A stretch of 64,000 bases of DNA. Origin: Azospira sp. I13. Lineage in GTDB: Bacteria; Pseudomonadota; Gammaproteobacteria; Burkholderiales; Rhodocyclaceae. This document shows, one piece after another, positions 1 to 9,292 of the stretch (its first letter is position 1; every line of letters begins with the position of its first letter). The position numbers were made by a program, and so were the translations under genes. The notes under the pieces are model-generated. The model was not told the origin of the DNA and made no database searches. It was given only the letters and a program-made list of their open reading frames with translations. Where the stretch lies: assembly GCF_003112695.1 (NCBI RefSeq), contig NZ_BFBP01000002.1:299691-363690 (forward strand), given 5' to 3'.

Positions 1-213
1 CACCGGCAACTACCCTCAACAACTGCAACGGGATGCGGATTCTAGCAACGAATGAAGGGCTTGGGAATAGGACATCTCAGGCCCAACGCGCTCCTGCTTC
101 ACTGTACCCAACGGACTACCTTTGGCAATGGGAGAAACACCGTTCATCAGGCAATACTTGTATTACCCTGCTCTTTCCTCAATCCTTGAAACTGACAAAG
201 GAGAAGTAGTGCC
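1..213. other. Leading non-coding or unassigned stretch upstream of pilE
   Basis: No recognisable gene. One forward frame (2-55) ends in a TGA and could be the last 17 codons of a gene cut by the window edge, but the residues match nothing I know. Another forward frame stays open from 3 to 212 without a start codon or a familiar motif. No convincing sigma-70 or sigma-54 promoter was found. The pilE ribosome binding site (AAGGAG) lies at about 198-203. Confidence 0.3.
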
Positions 214-648
214 ATGACCATTCGCCAAACCTCATTCGCCGGAATTAAGCAAAAGGGCTTCAGCCTGATGGAATTGATGATAGTAGTGGCAATCATCGGC
301 ATCCTGACTGCCATTGCGTTGCCTTCCTACAAGGACTACACCCGGCGAGCCAGAGCAGCTGAAGCCACCTCGCAGCTGGCAAGTTGGTCCTCCCGAATGG
401 AACACTACTACTTGGACAATCGCAATTACGGCCCCGGCGCATGTGGAATTGCAGCTCCTGCATCCACCTACTACGCATTTAATTGTGCCACGACCTCAGC
501 AGGACAAGGCTTTACGCTGACCGCAACAGCTCAGATCGAGAGTGAAGGTACTTATACCGCCAGTGAAGGTGGGCAAAAGCAAACAACCTTATTCAAGGGC
601 AGTAGCGTCAGCAAGAGCTGCTGGCTGATCAAGGGTAACGAATGCTAA
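214..648 (+). CDS. pilE: Type IV pilin-like protein (PilE class)
   Basis: Pilin-type subunit of the type IV pilus assembly, 144 residues. The class III leader is 15 residues long and ends in Gly15. The mature protein begins with Phe16 and has the conserved Glu at mature position 5 (Glu20), followed by a hydrophobic helix (residues about 16-40). PilD is expected to cut after Gly15 and methylate Phe16. Cysteines in the C-terminal half, including the last residue, are consistent with the disulfide-closed D-region of pilins. An AAGGAG Shine-Dalgarno lies about 10 bases before the ATG. It is the first gene of a tightly packed run ending in pilY1, and its stop overlaps the fimT start. In several relatives pilE sits at the other end of this cluster, so the exact orthology (PilE versus another minor pilin) is less certain than the pilin assignment. 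Confidence 0.87.
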   Translation: MTIRQTSFAGIKQKGFSLMELMIVVAIIGILTAIALPSYKDYTRRARAAEATSQLASWSSRMEHYYLDNRNYGPGACGIAAPASTYYAFNCATTSAGQGFTLTATAQIESEGTYTASEGGQKQTTLFKGSSVSKSCWLIKGNEC

Positions 649-1304
649 ACACTAAGCACAAGCTGAGGGGCATCAGTCTTATTGAGGCCATGATAACCAT
701 AGTTATCCTGGCAATTCTGACCACCCTTGCTCTCCCTAGTTTTACTGCCTATCTCCAAAGTCTCGCTGTCCGCAATACGGCAGAGAGTCTCTTGGTTGCG
801 GCTCAAACCTCGAGGGGAGAGGCCATCCGGAGCAACAATACTGTTGTCTTTCAGGTTGTGGACTCACTCGATAATGCCTGTACCACGACATCGACAGGAC
901 GCTACTGGGTTGTTAGCCATTGTTCTGCAGCCAGTCACTGCGGCGATCCGGTAAGCAAGCAAACGGCCTTCCCCAGCAATGGCTGTGCAGGCGCCAATCC
1001 CATCATCCTGGCAAAAGGCACTTTTGACACGGATGAGCGCGTTCAGATTGACCTGAACAACAGCACGCTTTGCTATTCGAGTTTAGGTCGCATCAACCCA
1101 ATCGCCGCCAATTGCCCTCAGGGCTCCCTGACACCCGCCGCTTTGGCCGGTGGCACATTGTCAATCAACGTCACCCATCAGGAAAACAATTGCCTCGCTG
1201 ACGGCGGCGACGTTCGTTGTCTACGCCTGAATATCGGCATGGGGGGGGAACCCCGGCTTTGCGACCCCGCTGTCTACACCACCGGCGATCCTCGGAAATG
1301 CTGA
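642..1304 (+). CDS. fimT: Minor pilin of the FimT/GspH family
   Basis: Minor pseudopilin of 220 residues. The prepilin leader ends in Gly10, the mature N-terminus is Ile11, and Glu15 is the conserved +5 glutamate, followed by a hydrophobic helix to about residue 33. The remainder matches the FimT/GspH layout: a long C-terminal domain with several cysteines. In the family, FimT-like minor pilins prime pilus assembly, and some bind DNA at the pilus tip during natural transformation. Whether this one does cannot be read from the sequence. The start codon overlaps the pilE stop by seven bases, implying translational coupling. Confidence 0.85.
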   Translation: MLNTKHKLRGISLIEAMITIVILAILTTLALPSFTAYLQSLAVRNTAESLLVAAQTSRGEAIRSNNTVVFQVVDSLDNACTTTSTGRYWVVSHCSAASHCGDPVSKQTAFPSNGCAGANPIILAKGTFDTDERVQIDLNNSTLCYSSLGRINPIAANCPQGSLTPAALAGGTLSINVTHQENNCLADGGDVRCLRLNIGMGGEPRLCDPAVYTTGDPRKC

Positions 1305-1305
1305 A

Positions 1306-1728
1306 ATGATCAACAAAACATACCACCAGCCAGACAGTCAGCGTGGCATCGCGCTACTAGAAGCGCTGATTGCCATTCTGTTGTTTTCCCTGGGAGTTCT
1401 TGGCATGGCCGGATTCCAGGCGGCATCCATCAAAGCACAGGATGAGGCTAAAAAGCGGGCAGATGCGGCCTTCGTTGCTAACCAGATCGTCGGTGACATG
1501 TGGAGTGTTCCCAAGGAACAGCTAGCCACCTGTGCAGGCACCTTTAGCAAGGGCTCATCAGGTTGTGGTAATGCCCCTTGGGGGGAGCGTATAGAGCAAA
1601 CATTGCCAGGTGGTCAGGCAGCAGTTGTCATCAACAACACCCAGGTTACCGTTACCCTCACCTGGAGGACTCCGGGGATCGACGAGGAACACCGCTATGT
1701 ACACATGGCCAATGTATCGCGCAATTAA
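1306..1728 (+). CDS. pilV: Minor pilin PilV
   Basis: Minor pilin of 140 residues. The leader ends in Gly14, followed by Ile15 and the +5 Glu (Glu19), then a long hydrophobic helix with the PilV-like signature of small residues (FSLGVLGMAGFQ). It is located one base after the fimT stop. In the family PilV works with PilW, PilX and PilY1 in the priming complex at the pilus tip. Assignment rests on the N-terminal signature plus position between fimT and pilW. Confidence 0.85.
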   Translation: MINKTYHQPDSQRGIALLEALIAILLFSLGVLGMAGFQAASIKAQDEAKKRADAAFVANQIVGDMWSVPKEQLATCAGTFSKGSSGCGNAPWGERIEQTLPGGQAAVVINNTQVTVTLTWRTPGIDEEHRYVHMANVSRN

Positions 1729-2905
1729 GACACCTGGCGCACGCCATTCTCAAAACGGCCTGTCTTTAGTTGAACTGATGGTAGCGGTAGTCATCGGCCT
1801 GCTGACAGTGCTTGCGATATCCCAAAGCATGAGCTTCTTTGATCGTCAGAGAAGGGGTACGACCACCGGCGCCGATGCTCAGACAAACAGCGCACTGGCG
1901 ACCTACCTGTTGGAACGGGATTTGCGAATTTCCGGCTATGGCGTCTACGTCAACAATACTAATTTCATTCAGTTTTGCTCTCAGGGCACCGTGCGTACAT
2001 TCAATGCACAAAGAGATCCCCAAGAGTTCCAGTTTTCTCCTAACAACGTTCCTTTTGTACCGGTATCAATCAATCCACCTGGCATCCCCGCAGGCGACCC
2101 CAATACAGACGTCATTGGTGCCGCTTATGGCACCAGCGGTATCGGAATTACAGGGAAGGGTGTTGCCATTGGTGCTGATAGCGGGACCGGGTACACGGTC
2201 CAGAACACGGCCGGATTTGTTGCTGGCGATATGATGTTGGCAGTACCAAAGGCTGCTGGCAGTGATTGCAGCGTCTATGAGCTTACCGACGGCCCCGGAA
2301 CAGTGAACTGCTCCGGGACAGGCGCCCTGACTGAGCTGCAATACGGATATGCCAGCTATGCCAATCGCTATCATGGCTGCGCTCAGGTCATGCCCACACG
2401 TAACAAGCCCGGAGGCCTTGGGGTTCCGGTGGCTGCGTATAAGGATGGCAGGCTCTTCAATCTAGGCGGGCGGGATGGCCTAGTACATGCATTCTATGCA
2501 GTTCGTGGAGGCCGCCTCACCCGTTGCGACTACCAACAATCCGACTGCACAGCACAAGGAAAAGCTTCCGATACACAGGTATGGGTCCCAGTTGCCAGCG
2601 AAATTGTTGCCCTTCGGGCAGAGTTCGGCATTGCATCCGGTGGTGGCGCCGTAGATACCTGGCGCACAACAGTTTGTGCTGCAAGCGGCTGCAACCCGAC
2701 TGCCGCTGACTGGCAGAATCTGCGCGTCATGCGTATCGCAGTCGTCGCCCGATCCTTAAAGCCGACAGGTTCTGGAGACACCGTCCCCCCTCAATGGAGC
2801 GGCCAAGGGGAGTTGACGCTTAACGGTGATTGGCAGAAATACCGCTACAGCACAACAGAAGTGGTTGTACCTCTGCGCAATATCATTTGGGGGGCCACAT
2901 CATGA
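1697..2905 (+). CDS. pilW: Minor pilin PilW
   Basis: Large minor pilin, 402 residues from the chosen start. The leader ends in Gly21, then Leu22 and the +5 Glu (Glu26), with a hydrophobic helix rich in Val and Ile. An in-frame open stretch reaches back to 1610, but the ATG at 1697 has a good GAGGAA Shine-Dalgarno at 1684-1689. A second ATG at 1712 is possible. The gene therefore overlaps the 3' end of pilV by about 32 bases. Length and position between pilV and pilX agree with PilW, a core-complex minor pilin that links the other minor pilins to PilY1. Confidence 0.85.
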   Translation: MYTWPMYRAIKTPGARHSQNGLSLVELMVAVVIGLLTVLAISQSMSFFDRQRRGTTTGADAQTNSALATYLLERDLRISGYGVYVNNTNFIQFCSQGTVRTFNAQRDPQEFQFSPNNVPFVPVSINPPGIPAGDPNTDVIGAAYGTSGIGITGKGVAIGADSGTGYTVQNTAGFVAGDMMLAVPKAAGSDCSVYELTDGPGTVNCSGTGALTELQYGYASYANRYHGCAQVMPTRNKPGGLGVPVAAYKDGRLFNLGGRDGLVHAFYAVRGGRLTRCDYQQSDCTAQGKASDTQVWVPVASEIVALRAEFGIASGGGAVDTWRTTVCAASGCNPTAADWQNLRVMRIAVVARSLKPTGSGDTVPPQWSGQGELTLNGDWQKYRYSTTEVVVPLRNIIWGATS

Positions 2906-3456
2906 AAAATCATCCCCTACACCGTAACCAGCAGGGCGCTGTGCTCTTCATTGCCCTAATTGCCTTAGTCGCCATGATGCTGGGCGCTTTGGCACTGCTG
3001 CGCAGCGTGGATTCTGCTACCGGAATCGCCGGAAATATCGGCTTCCGGCAGCAGGGGGTTGCCGTTACCGATACGGCTATTGAAACGGCTACCACATGGC
3101 TATCCACTGCGGCCGACCTCAGCAACGACATAGCTGGCAATGGCTACTATGCCACTCAGAATGTTGGCATTACCAATAATGACATCCTGACCTTTCAGTG
3201 GGATCAAAATGGGCTGAAGGTTGCTGACCAGAATGGCTATCAGCTCTGGTATGTCATTCACCGACTTTGTACCGCTACTGGGAAACCCGAGGCAGGAACA
3301 TGCGCCGATAGTGGTGAAACCAATGTCCAAAAATCCGACACAGGAGAAACTCCTGGCCTCGCGGGCAATAGCAGCATCACTCCTATCTACAGAATTACCG
3401 CTCGGGCACTTGGTCCTCGGCAATCCGAGTCCATCGTCCAAGTCATCACCTACTGA
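2902..3456 (+). CDS. pilX: Minor pilin assembly protein PilX
   Basis: 184 residues from the ATG at 2902, which overlaps the pilW stop as ATGA. The N-terminus has the PilX layout: a short basic leader with an NQQG motif, then Ala-Val-Leu-Phe-Ile-Ala and a hydrophobic helix. The usual +5 glutamate is absent, as is common in PilX/GspK-type proteins at the pilus tip. The rest is a modest soluble domain. In the family PilX joins PilV, PilW and PilY1 in the priming complex. The gene is coupled to pilW and lies 29 bases upstream of pilY1. Confidence 0.83.
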   Translation: MKNHPLHRNQQGAVLFIALIALVAMMLGALALLRSVDSATGIAGNIGFRQQGVAVTDTAIETATTWLSTAADLSNDIAGNGYYATQNVGITNNDILTFQWDQNGLKVADQNGYQLWYVIHRLCTATGKPEAGTCADSGETNVQKSDTGETPGLAGNSSITPIYRITARALGPRQSESIVQVITY

Positions 3457-3485
3457 ACCGTCTCGCTCCGTCCAGGAGAAATGCC

Positions 3486-6400
3486 ATGACTGCTTATCGC
3501 CTATCCCTTGCCCTTGCCCTGCTGGCAGCTGGAGGCATCCCAATCGCCAGCGCCGACATAAAGGTCTCTCAGGTACCGTTAGCCAAGGCTGCATCCCAGC
3601 CTGTTGCACCAAATCTCCTGTTCATCCTGGACGATTCAGGGTCCATGGGCTGGGATTACACCCCCGATTACGTCAATGACAACCTGTGCAAACGTGACGC
3701 ATCCACAACCAACCTGACCGCCTGCCTGATCGGCCATCCGCCCTATATGAGTGCGGGTTTTAACAAGCAGTATTACGATCCGCGAATTCGTTATGCTCCA
3801 GGCATCAAGGCTAACGGTGACAGCTATCCGGAAATGTCCGCCAGTTTCACCACAAACTGGACCTCGGTCATGGACGACGGCTACAAGAGCAGCAGCGCCA
3901 AAAGCAACCTTGCCAGCCAGTACACCAACCGCAAGTGGTGCAAGTACAACTCTTCCGACTGCGTAGCCAATACCACCTACGCCTACCCGAACGGCACCTA
4001 CTATACGAGTGGTGGCAGCAATACCAGCAGCTACACCGAAGATAACGTTCCGCCCTACTACTTCAACCTGCAGCCCATCTACTGCACCACTTCCGATGCC
4101 ACCAACTGCAGCAAGACCAAGACAGGCAGTTACCAGGTGGAAGTACCATTCCGCTGGTGCAAATCCGGATCTTTCACAGACTGCAAGGCAAAGAAGGATT
4201 CGACCTACGCCATCCCCAGCTTTATCGAAAACGAAACGGGTGTAGCTGCCATCCTTAAGCTAACGCTTGGCGGCTGGACCTCCAAGAATGTTCAGCAGTC
4301 GGTTTCATCTATCAAGGTCAACGGCCAGGAGTTGCTCTCGGGAACGGCCAACTACACCAGCACTTCAACCAACAGCACAACGAACTGTACCGGTCTGGCT
4401 GCCCAGATCGTTGCCAAGATCAGTGCATCGGCACAGTTCACGGCGACCAGCAGTAGTTGCGTTGTCACCCTGACCGCAAAAACTGTTGGCACCTGGGGCA
4501 ACTATGCACCCTCAGCAGTTGCCTCGGTCACCACCAGCGGTTCCATCCAGACCAATGGTGTCGACGGATTTGCCTTCTTCAAGCGGGTAGATATTGTCTC
4601 GACCACCCCAAAGTACCAGGTGAATGGCAGCAAACCGGTTGGGCGTAGCGACTGCACTACCTATACCGATGGTTGCTCCTACACGGAGGAAATGACCAAC
4701 TTCGCCAACTGGTACGCCTACTACAGCACCCGGATCAAGTCCATGAAGTCCGCTGCCACGCAAGCGTTCAAGAACATCGACAACAGCTTCCGAGTGGGTT
4801 ATACCCAGATTAACTCCCTCTCCGGCTCATATGTCGCGATCAAGGGCTTTGATACCAGCCAACGTTCCACCTGGTACACCAAGCTGCTCGCTGCCAATGC
4901 TTCAGGCAACACGCCCCTCCGGGAAGCGCTCTCCTTCGCTGGTCGCGTATTCGCTGGCAAGAAGCCAAATGGGATTACTGATGACCCCATGCAGTATTCC
5001 TGCCAGCAGAACTTTGCCCTGCTGACCACGGACGGCTACTGGAACGGCCCTAACGGCGACACCTCGGGAACGGGGGTCGTGGATTTGGCAGGTTCGAAGA
5101 TCGGCAACCTGGATGGTGGAACGACCTCCCGTCCTTACTACGAAGGGCCGACAACGTCCTCTACCTCCCTGGCGGACACCGCCATGTATTTCTACAACAA
5201 CGACCTGCGCACCCCCACCCTGGGGAACTGCACCTCCCCCAGTACCGGTGCCGACGTCTGCGAAAACAACGTGCCCATCTCTTCGGATGACCCGAACGAG
5301 AAGCAGCACATGAGTACCTTCACGCTCGGCCTGGGCATCGACGGCCAACTCACCTACCGCAAGGACTACAAGACCGCGCTCACCGGTGACTTTGCCCAGA
5401 TCAAGAACAACACCCTCAACTGGCCGCAACCCAAGGCCGACAGCGACTCGGCCGTGGATGACCTCTGGCATGCTGCCGTTAATGGTCGTGGCCAGTATTT
5501 CTCTGCCCAGGACCCCTCGGTGCTGGTGTCCAGCCTGAAGGAAGCCCTGGCCAACATTTCAGCCCAGTATGGCGCGGGTGCTGCTGCAGCCACTAGTACC
5601 ATGGAACCGGTCAACGGTGACAACTACGCCTACGTCGCCACCTACACGACCGGCAAGTGGGTCGGCAATCTGGAATCACGACTCATCGACCTAGCCAGTG
5701 GCAACGTCAATCTTCAAGCCCAGTGGTGCGCCGAAAATATCCCGGCGGATCCGGTCAAGAACCTGACGGCTTGCACCGGCACGCTCGCCAGCAAGGTTGC
5801 GGCGGACAGCGATACGCGCAAGATTTATTTCAATGCAGCAGGAACCTTGACCGACTTCACCAAAGGCAATTTAGGTAGTCGTATTTCCAATTTCGACGTC
5901 ACCAAGCTCGTGCAATACCCAACCTGGACGACGGAATACAAAGCGGAGGCCAATGCCGAAAAGCTGGTGAAGTATCTGCGCGGCCAGTGGGGCTACGACA
6001 ACCGGGACAGCAATGCATTCCGCCTCTTCCGTCAGCGTGACAGTGTTTTGGGTGACTTTGTGGATTCCGCACCGAAGTACGTCTGCAAGGCCAGCGCCTA
6101 TTATGAAGACCCTGGTTACCCGGGTTTCTCCGCCGGTCTCGGCAGCGGGGCTAGCTGTGCTCGTACTCCGGCCATTTATATCGGTGGCAACGACGGCATG
6201 CTGCACGCTTTCAATGGCTCCACCGGCGAGGAAATGTGGGCCTTTATCCCCACTCCGGCCCTGACTGAAATGTGGCGCCTGGCAGATAGCACTTACGGCA
6301 ACAACCACCGCTTCTTCGTGGATGGGACGGTGACCGTGGGCGATGTCTGCATCTCGGGGTGCGGCGGTGAAGGGGCTGTGTGGAAGACCATCCTGGTAGC

Positions 6401-7499
6401 AGGCCTTGGCCCTGGCGTCGTACAAGGTTCAGACCCGACCAATGGCGCGCCCCTGTCCGGCTACTTTGCGATGGATGTAACTGAACCCACCGCACCCAAG
6501 CTGCTTTGGGAGCTGACCAGTGCAACTCCCGGCCTCGGTAGTCAGATTGGTTTTTCCTTCGGCAAACCCTGGCTAGCCAAGGTCAGTGATGGCGGTGGTA
6601 GCCCGCGCTGGGTTGCCATGATGTCTTCCGGCGTCAAGCCAGCCAGCCAGGGAGCCGCCCTGATTGTCGTGGATGCCTATTCTGGCAGCTTGGTACGCAG
6701 TATCGATATCAACGGCGGTGTTGGCTTCTCCCGCTTCTCACCGAAATTCGCCAAGCCCGGTATCGATCAAACAGCGTCCCTGGTGTATGGCGGCGATCTG
6801 GATGGCAACGTCTGGCGGATTGACCCCAACAGTGGCGATGTCGCCAAGGTCATGTCCGGCACTGGACAGCCCTTCACTACGGCACCTGAACTGACCACCT
6901 GCAACGGCAAGACCTCGGTCTATATCGGCAGCGGCAAGTTTATTGAAGCTGGAGACCTCACTGACAAAACACCTCAGACCTTCTACGGTTTCGTGGACGA
7001 TTACGATAATCAAGGCACGCTGACCTCACCCCGTGGTTCACTTCAAGCACTATCAGCCGGTGGCGCTACAGTTTCCGCTACCAGCGACAGCGGCAGCACC
7101 CGTGGCTGGTATCTGGACCTGCCGGATAGCCCGGCCAACGGTGGTGCCGAACGGGTGGTGATGGTGGATCCGAAACTGGAAGGCAACCTGCTCACCTTCC
7201 CCACCAACATCCCGGAAAGTGGCGTGTGCCTCGCCAGCGGCCGTTCCAAGCTGTACCAGCTGCCCCTGGGTTCCTGCTCCGTCAGCGCACCCTTCCCGCC
7301 GATCCTGAACGGTTCGGTGCGCAATCTGGGCAACAAGCTGATCGTCGGCATGACCTCCATCAAGCTGCCTGATGGCAAGATCAAGCTGATCGTCACCGGC
7401 TCCGACGGGCAGATTTCCTCCACCAGCAGCGGCGAGCAATTCAGCCCCACGCCGTTCTTCGGGCGCCGCGTTACCTGGCGGGAAATTCTGCGCGACTAA
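3486..7499 (+). CDS. pilY1: PilY1 tip adhesin / pilus biogenesis factor
   Basis: 1337 residues with a Sec signal peptide (about residues 1-23). A von Willebrand A-like MIDAS motif, Asp49-x-Ser51-x-Ser53, follows directly. A large Ser/Thr/Asn- and Cys-rich middle comes next. The C-terminal half (about residues 790-1300) is the PilY1/PilC beta-propeller, marked by YIGGNDGMLHAF and GGDLDGNVWRID repeats. In the family the protein sits at the pilus tip, binds metal ions, mediates surface attachment and mechanosensing, and opposes PilT-driven retraction. The AGGAGA Shine-Dalgarno is well spaced. It ends the minor pilin operon and is followed by two hairpins. I could not identify the EF-hand-like calcium site of Pseudomonas PilY1 with certainty. 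Confidence 0.93.
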   Translation: MTAYRLSLALALLAAGGIPIASADIKVSQVPLAKAASQPVAPNLLFILDDSGSMGWDYTPDYVNDNLCKRDASTTNLTACLIGHPPYMSAGFNKQYYDPRIRYAPGIKANGDSYPEMSASFTTNWTSVMDDGYKSSSAKSNLASQYTNRKWCKYNSSDCVANTTYAYPNGTYYTSGGSNTSSYTEDNVPPYYFNLQPIYCTTSDATNCSKTKTGSYQVEVPFRWCKSGSFTDCKAKKDSTYAIPSFIENETGVAAILKLTLGGWTSKNVQQSVSSIKVNGQELLSGTANYTSTSTNSTTNCTGLAAQIVAKISASAQFTATSSSCVVTLTAKTVGTWGNYAPSAVASVTTSGSIQTNGVDGFAFFKRVDIVSTTPKYQVNGSKPVGRSDCTTYTDGCSYTEEMTNFANWYAYYSTRIKSMKSAATQAFKNIDNSFRVGYTQINSLSGSYVAIKGFDTSQRSTWYTKLLAANASGNTPLREALSFAGRVFAGKKPNGITDDPMQYSCQQNFALLTTDGYWNGPNGDTSGTGVVDLAGSKIGNLDGGTTSRPYYEGPTTSSTSLADTAMYFYNNDLRTPTLGNCTSPSTGADVCENNVPISSDDPNEKQHMSTFTLGLGIDGQLTYRKDYKTALTGDFAQIKNNTLNWPQPKADSDSAVDDLWHAAVNGRGQYFSAQDPSVLVSSLKEALANISAQYGAGAAAATSTMEPVNGDNYAYVATYTTGKWVGNLESRLIDLASGNVNLQAQWCAENIPADPVKNLTACTGTLASKVAADSDTRKIYFNAAGTLTDFTKGNLGSRISNFDVTKLVQYPTWTTEYKAEANAEKLVKYLRGQWGYDNRDSNAFRLFRQRDSVLGDFVDSAPKYVCKASAYYEDPGYPGFSAGLGSGASCARTPAIYIGGNDGMLHAFNGSTGEEMWAFIPTPALTEMWRLADSTYGNNHRFFVDGTVTVGDVCISGCGGEGAVWKTILVAGLGPGVVQGSDPTNGAPLSGYFAMDVTEPTAPKLLWELTSATPGLGSQIGFSFGKPWLAKVSDGGGSPRWVAMMSSGVKPASQGAALIVVDAYSGSLVRSIDINGGVGFSRFSPKFAKPGIDQTASLVYGGDLDGNVWRIDPNSGDVAKVMSGTGQPFTTAPELTTCNGKTSVYIGSGKFIEAGDLTDKTPQTFYGFVDDYDNQGTLTSPRGSLQALSAGGATVSATSDSGSTRGWYLDLPDSPANGGAERVVMVDPKLEGNLLTFPTNIPESGVCLASGRSKLYQLPLGSCSVSAPFPPILNGSVRNLGNKLIVGMTSIKLPDGKIKLIVTGSDGQISSTSSGEQFSPTPFFGRRVTWREILRD

Positions 7500-7511
7500 G
7501 CCATGACCACC

Positions 7512-7543
7512 CCGGCCACGGATACACTGTCATCCGTGGCCGG
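7512..7543 (+). terminator. Perfect 12-bp hairpin after pilY1
   Basis: CCGGCCACGGAT (7512-7523) pairs perfectly with ATCCGTGGCCGG (7532-7543) around an 8-base loop, 13 bases after the pilY1 stop. There is no T-run, so it is not a classical intrinsic terminator. It may protect the 3' end of the mRNA or pause polymerase ahead of the true terminator at 7581. Confidence 0.5.
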
Positions 7544-7580
7544 CCCCCGCCCTCGCCTTCCGGCAGTGGCGGACACCTGA

Positions 7581-7611
7581 GGGACTGCAAACCGGCAGTC
7601 CCTTTTATTTT
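7581..7611 (+). terminator. Rho-independent terminator of the pil operon
   Basis: GGGACTGC (7581-7588) pairs with GCAGTCCC (7595-7602) over a 6-base loop and is followed by TTTTATTTT. It ends only 12 bases before the start codon of the next gene. Confidence 0.85.
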
Positions 7612-7623
7612 CAGCAACCTTCG

Positions 7624-8226
7624 ATGCAGCGAGACTCCGACATCCCTCGACGCAGATTCCTGATATGCCTGGCCCTCTCGGCGGCCGCGCATGGCGGATT
7701 GCTGCTGCCGGCGGCAGGCTATCGCTGGATACCACGTCCCCTGTCATCGCCGCTGCCACTGACGGTGACGTTGCCCACGCCTGTGGAAAAGCAGGCATTC
7801 CTGCCGGCAACAGAGTCGATGGAAGCCCTGGCGCCAGAGGCTGCTGCATCGGCAACAACAGCCACGCTTAGCCCGGCCCCAACCTCACCGTTACCTTTAT
7901 TGCCGGTGGACGAACGCACACCGGTACCCGCCGAATGGCTGACCCGTCACCCGGAGCTAAGGAACAGTGAAGTCCTGAATGAAGATGCCCCCCCCTTCCC
8001 TTTCTCTGACGAACCCGTCCTGCTTGAATTGGTCATCGACGAACAGGGCTGGGTGCGTGAAGCGCGGCGACTGAAACCCTGGCGGGGGAAGTCAAATGCC
8101 TTTGCCGACTGGCTGATTTCGCGCCTGCTGGAGCACGCCCGCTTTACGGCAGGGGAGATGGAAGGGAAAAAGGTGGTGAGCCGGATTCAGATGGAATTCC
8201 GGCAGAAGCTGCCAGCCGTCAAATAG
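7624..8226 (+). CDS. TonB-like energy transducer (small)
   Basis: 200 residues. The N-terminus is basic (RRR) followed by one membrane helix (about residues 12-33) that carries Ser19-x3-His23. That matches the SxxxH pair which TonB proteins need to work with ExbB/ExbD. A Pro-rich linker (about 40-105) leads to a C-terminal domain of about 90 residues (about 108-200) with the TonB pattern: hydrophobic strand, DEQGWV turn, long helix and final beta strand. Expected role: carry proton-motive energy to an outer-membrane receptor. No exbB, exbD or receptor gene is nearby. The start lies 12 bases after a strong terminator, with no obvious Shine-Dalgarno. In-frame starts further downstream would remove the membrane helix. 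Confidence 0.65.
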   Translation: MQRDSDIPRRRFLICLALSAAAHGGLLLPAAGYRWIPRPLSSPLPLTVTLPTPVEKQAFLPATESMEALAPEAAASATTATLSPAPTSPLPLLPVDERTPVPAEWLTRHPELRNSEVLNEDAPPFPFSDEPVLLELVIDEQGWVREARRLKPWRGKSNAFADWLISRLLEHARFTAGEMEGKKVVSRIQMEFRQKLPAVK

Positions 8227-8280
8227 ATGAAGTGTCGGCAGTCGACATTTCGTCCCGCAGACGCACGGCCACAACTGGCC

Positions 8281-9210
8281 TCAGGAAGAAGCCAGCTCCC
8301 GCGGCAGGGGGAAAACCGTAGTTTCCTCTTCGCCCGCGGCAATGGAGACGGTAGCCGCCGGGTCAATCCGCTTCAGGGCCTCGATGACCCCTTCCACCAG
8401 CACTTCCGGCGTGGAGGCGCCGGAGGTTATCCCCACCCGCCGGACACCAGCGAACCAAGTAGCATCGACCGACTCGGCCCGTTCCACAAGGTAGGCCGGC
8501 ACCCCGGCCCGGGCGGCCACTTCCCGCAGGCGATTGGTGTTGGAGCTCTTCGGCGAGCCCACCACCAGCACCATATCCACCTCCTGCACCAGTTGCTTGA
8601 TGGCATCCTGGCGGTTCTGGGTGGCGTAGCAGATATCGTCCTTCTTCGGACCTACCACATCGGTAAAGCGCTCGCGCAGGGCATCCACCACCGTGGCTGC
8701 ATCATCCACGGACAGCGTCGTCTGGGTCACATAGGAAAGCTGCTGGGGCGTATTGACCGCCAAGCGGGCCACATCTTCCACCGTTTCCACCAGATACATG
8801 CCGGAATCGCTCTGGCCCATGGTGCCCTGGACTTCCGGATGCCCCCGATGGCCGATCATCACCACTTCCCGGCCCTGCTGCTGCATCTTGCCCACTTCCA
8901 CATGCACCTTGGTCACCAGGGGGCAGGTGGCATCGAAGACCTTCAGGCCGCGGCGCTCCGCTTCGGTCCGCACCGCCTTCGATACGCCATGGGCACTGAA
9001 AATCACCGTAGCCCCCACCGGCACCTCGTCCAGTTCCTCGACGAACACGGCACCCTTGGCCCGCAGGCCATCCACCACGAACTTGTTATGCACAACTTCA
9101 TGACGCACATAGATGGGGGCACCAAAGCGTTCCAGGGCCCGCTCGACAATGGCGATGGCCCGTTCGACGCCGGCGCAGAAGCCGCGGGGATTGGCGAGGA
9201 TGACTTCCAT
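8281..9210 (-). CDS. ispH: 4-hydroxy-3-methylbut-2-enyl diphosphate reductase (IspH/LytB)
   Basis: Last enzyme of the MEP isoprenoid pathway: reduces HMBPP to IPP and DMAPP using a 4Fe-4S cluster. 309 residues from the ATG at 9210. The three cluster cysteines are visible: Cys12 (GFCAG), Cys96 (DATCPLV) and Cys194 ([11 protein letters not shown]). Further open frame upstream is ignored because IspH proteins begin at [14 protein letters not shown]. It is the last gene of the ribF-ileS-lspA-Mo protein-fkpB-ispH run. The position after fkpB is the usual one in proteobacteria. Confidence 0.96.
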   Translation of the reverse strand: MEVILANPRGFCAGVERAIAIVERALERFGAPIYVRHEVVHNKFVVDGLRAKGAVFVEELDEVPVGATVIFSAHGVSKAVRTEAERRGLKVFDATCPLVTKVHVEVGKMQQQGREVVMIGHRGHPEVQGTMGQSDSGMYLVETVEDVARLAVNTPQQLSYVTQTTLSVDDAATVVDALRERFTDVVGPKKDDICYATQNRQDAIKQLVQEVDMVLVVGSPKSSNTNRLREVAARAGVPAYLVERAESVDATWFAGVRRVGITSGASTPEVLVEGVIEALKRIDPAATVSIAAGEEETTVFPLPRELASS

Positions 9211-9292
9211 TGGGGACACTCTCAGGAGATGAGAGCGGACATCGGCCCGCTCCCGAAGTTGAATGCAGAAGGGGGCCTGGGCCCCAGTGGCA

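Noticed and set aside
1-213. Possible sigma-54 promoter for pilE around TTGGCA at 122.
   Set aside because: No GC element at the required spacing.
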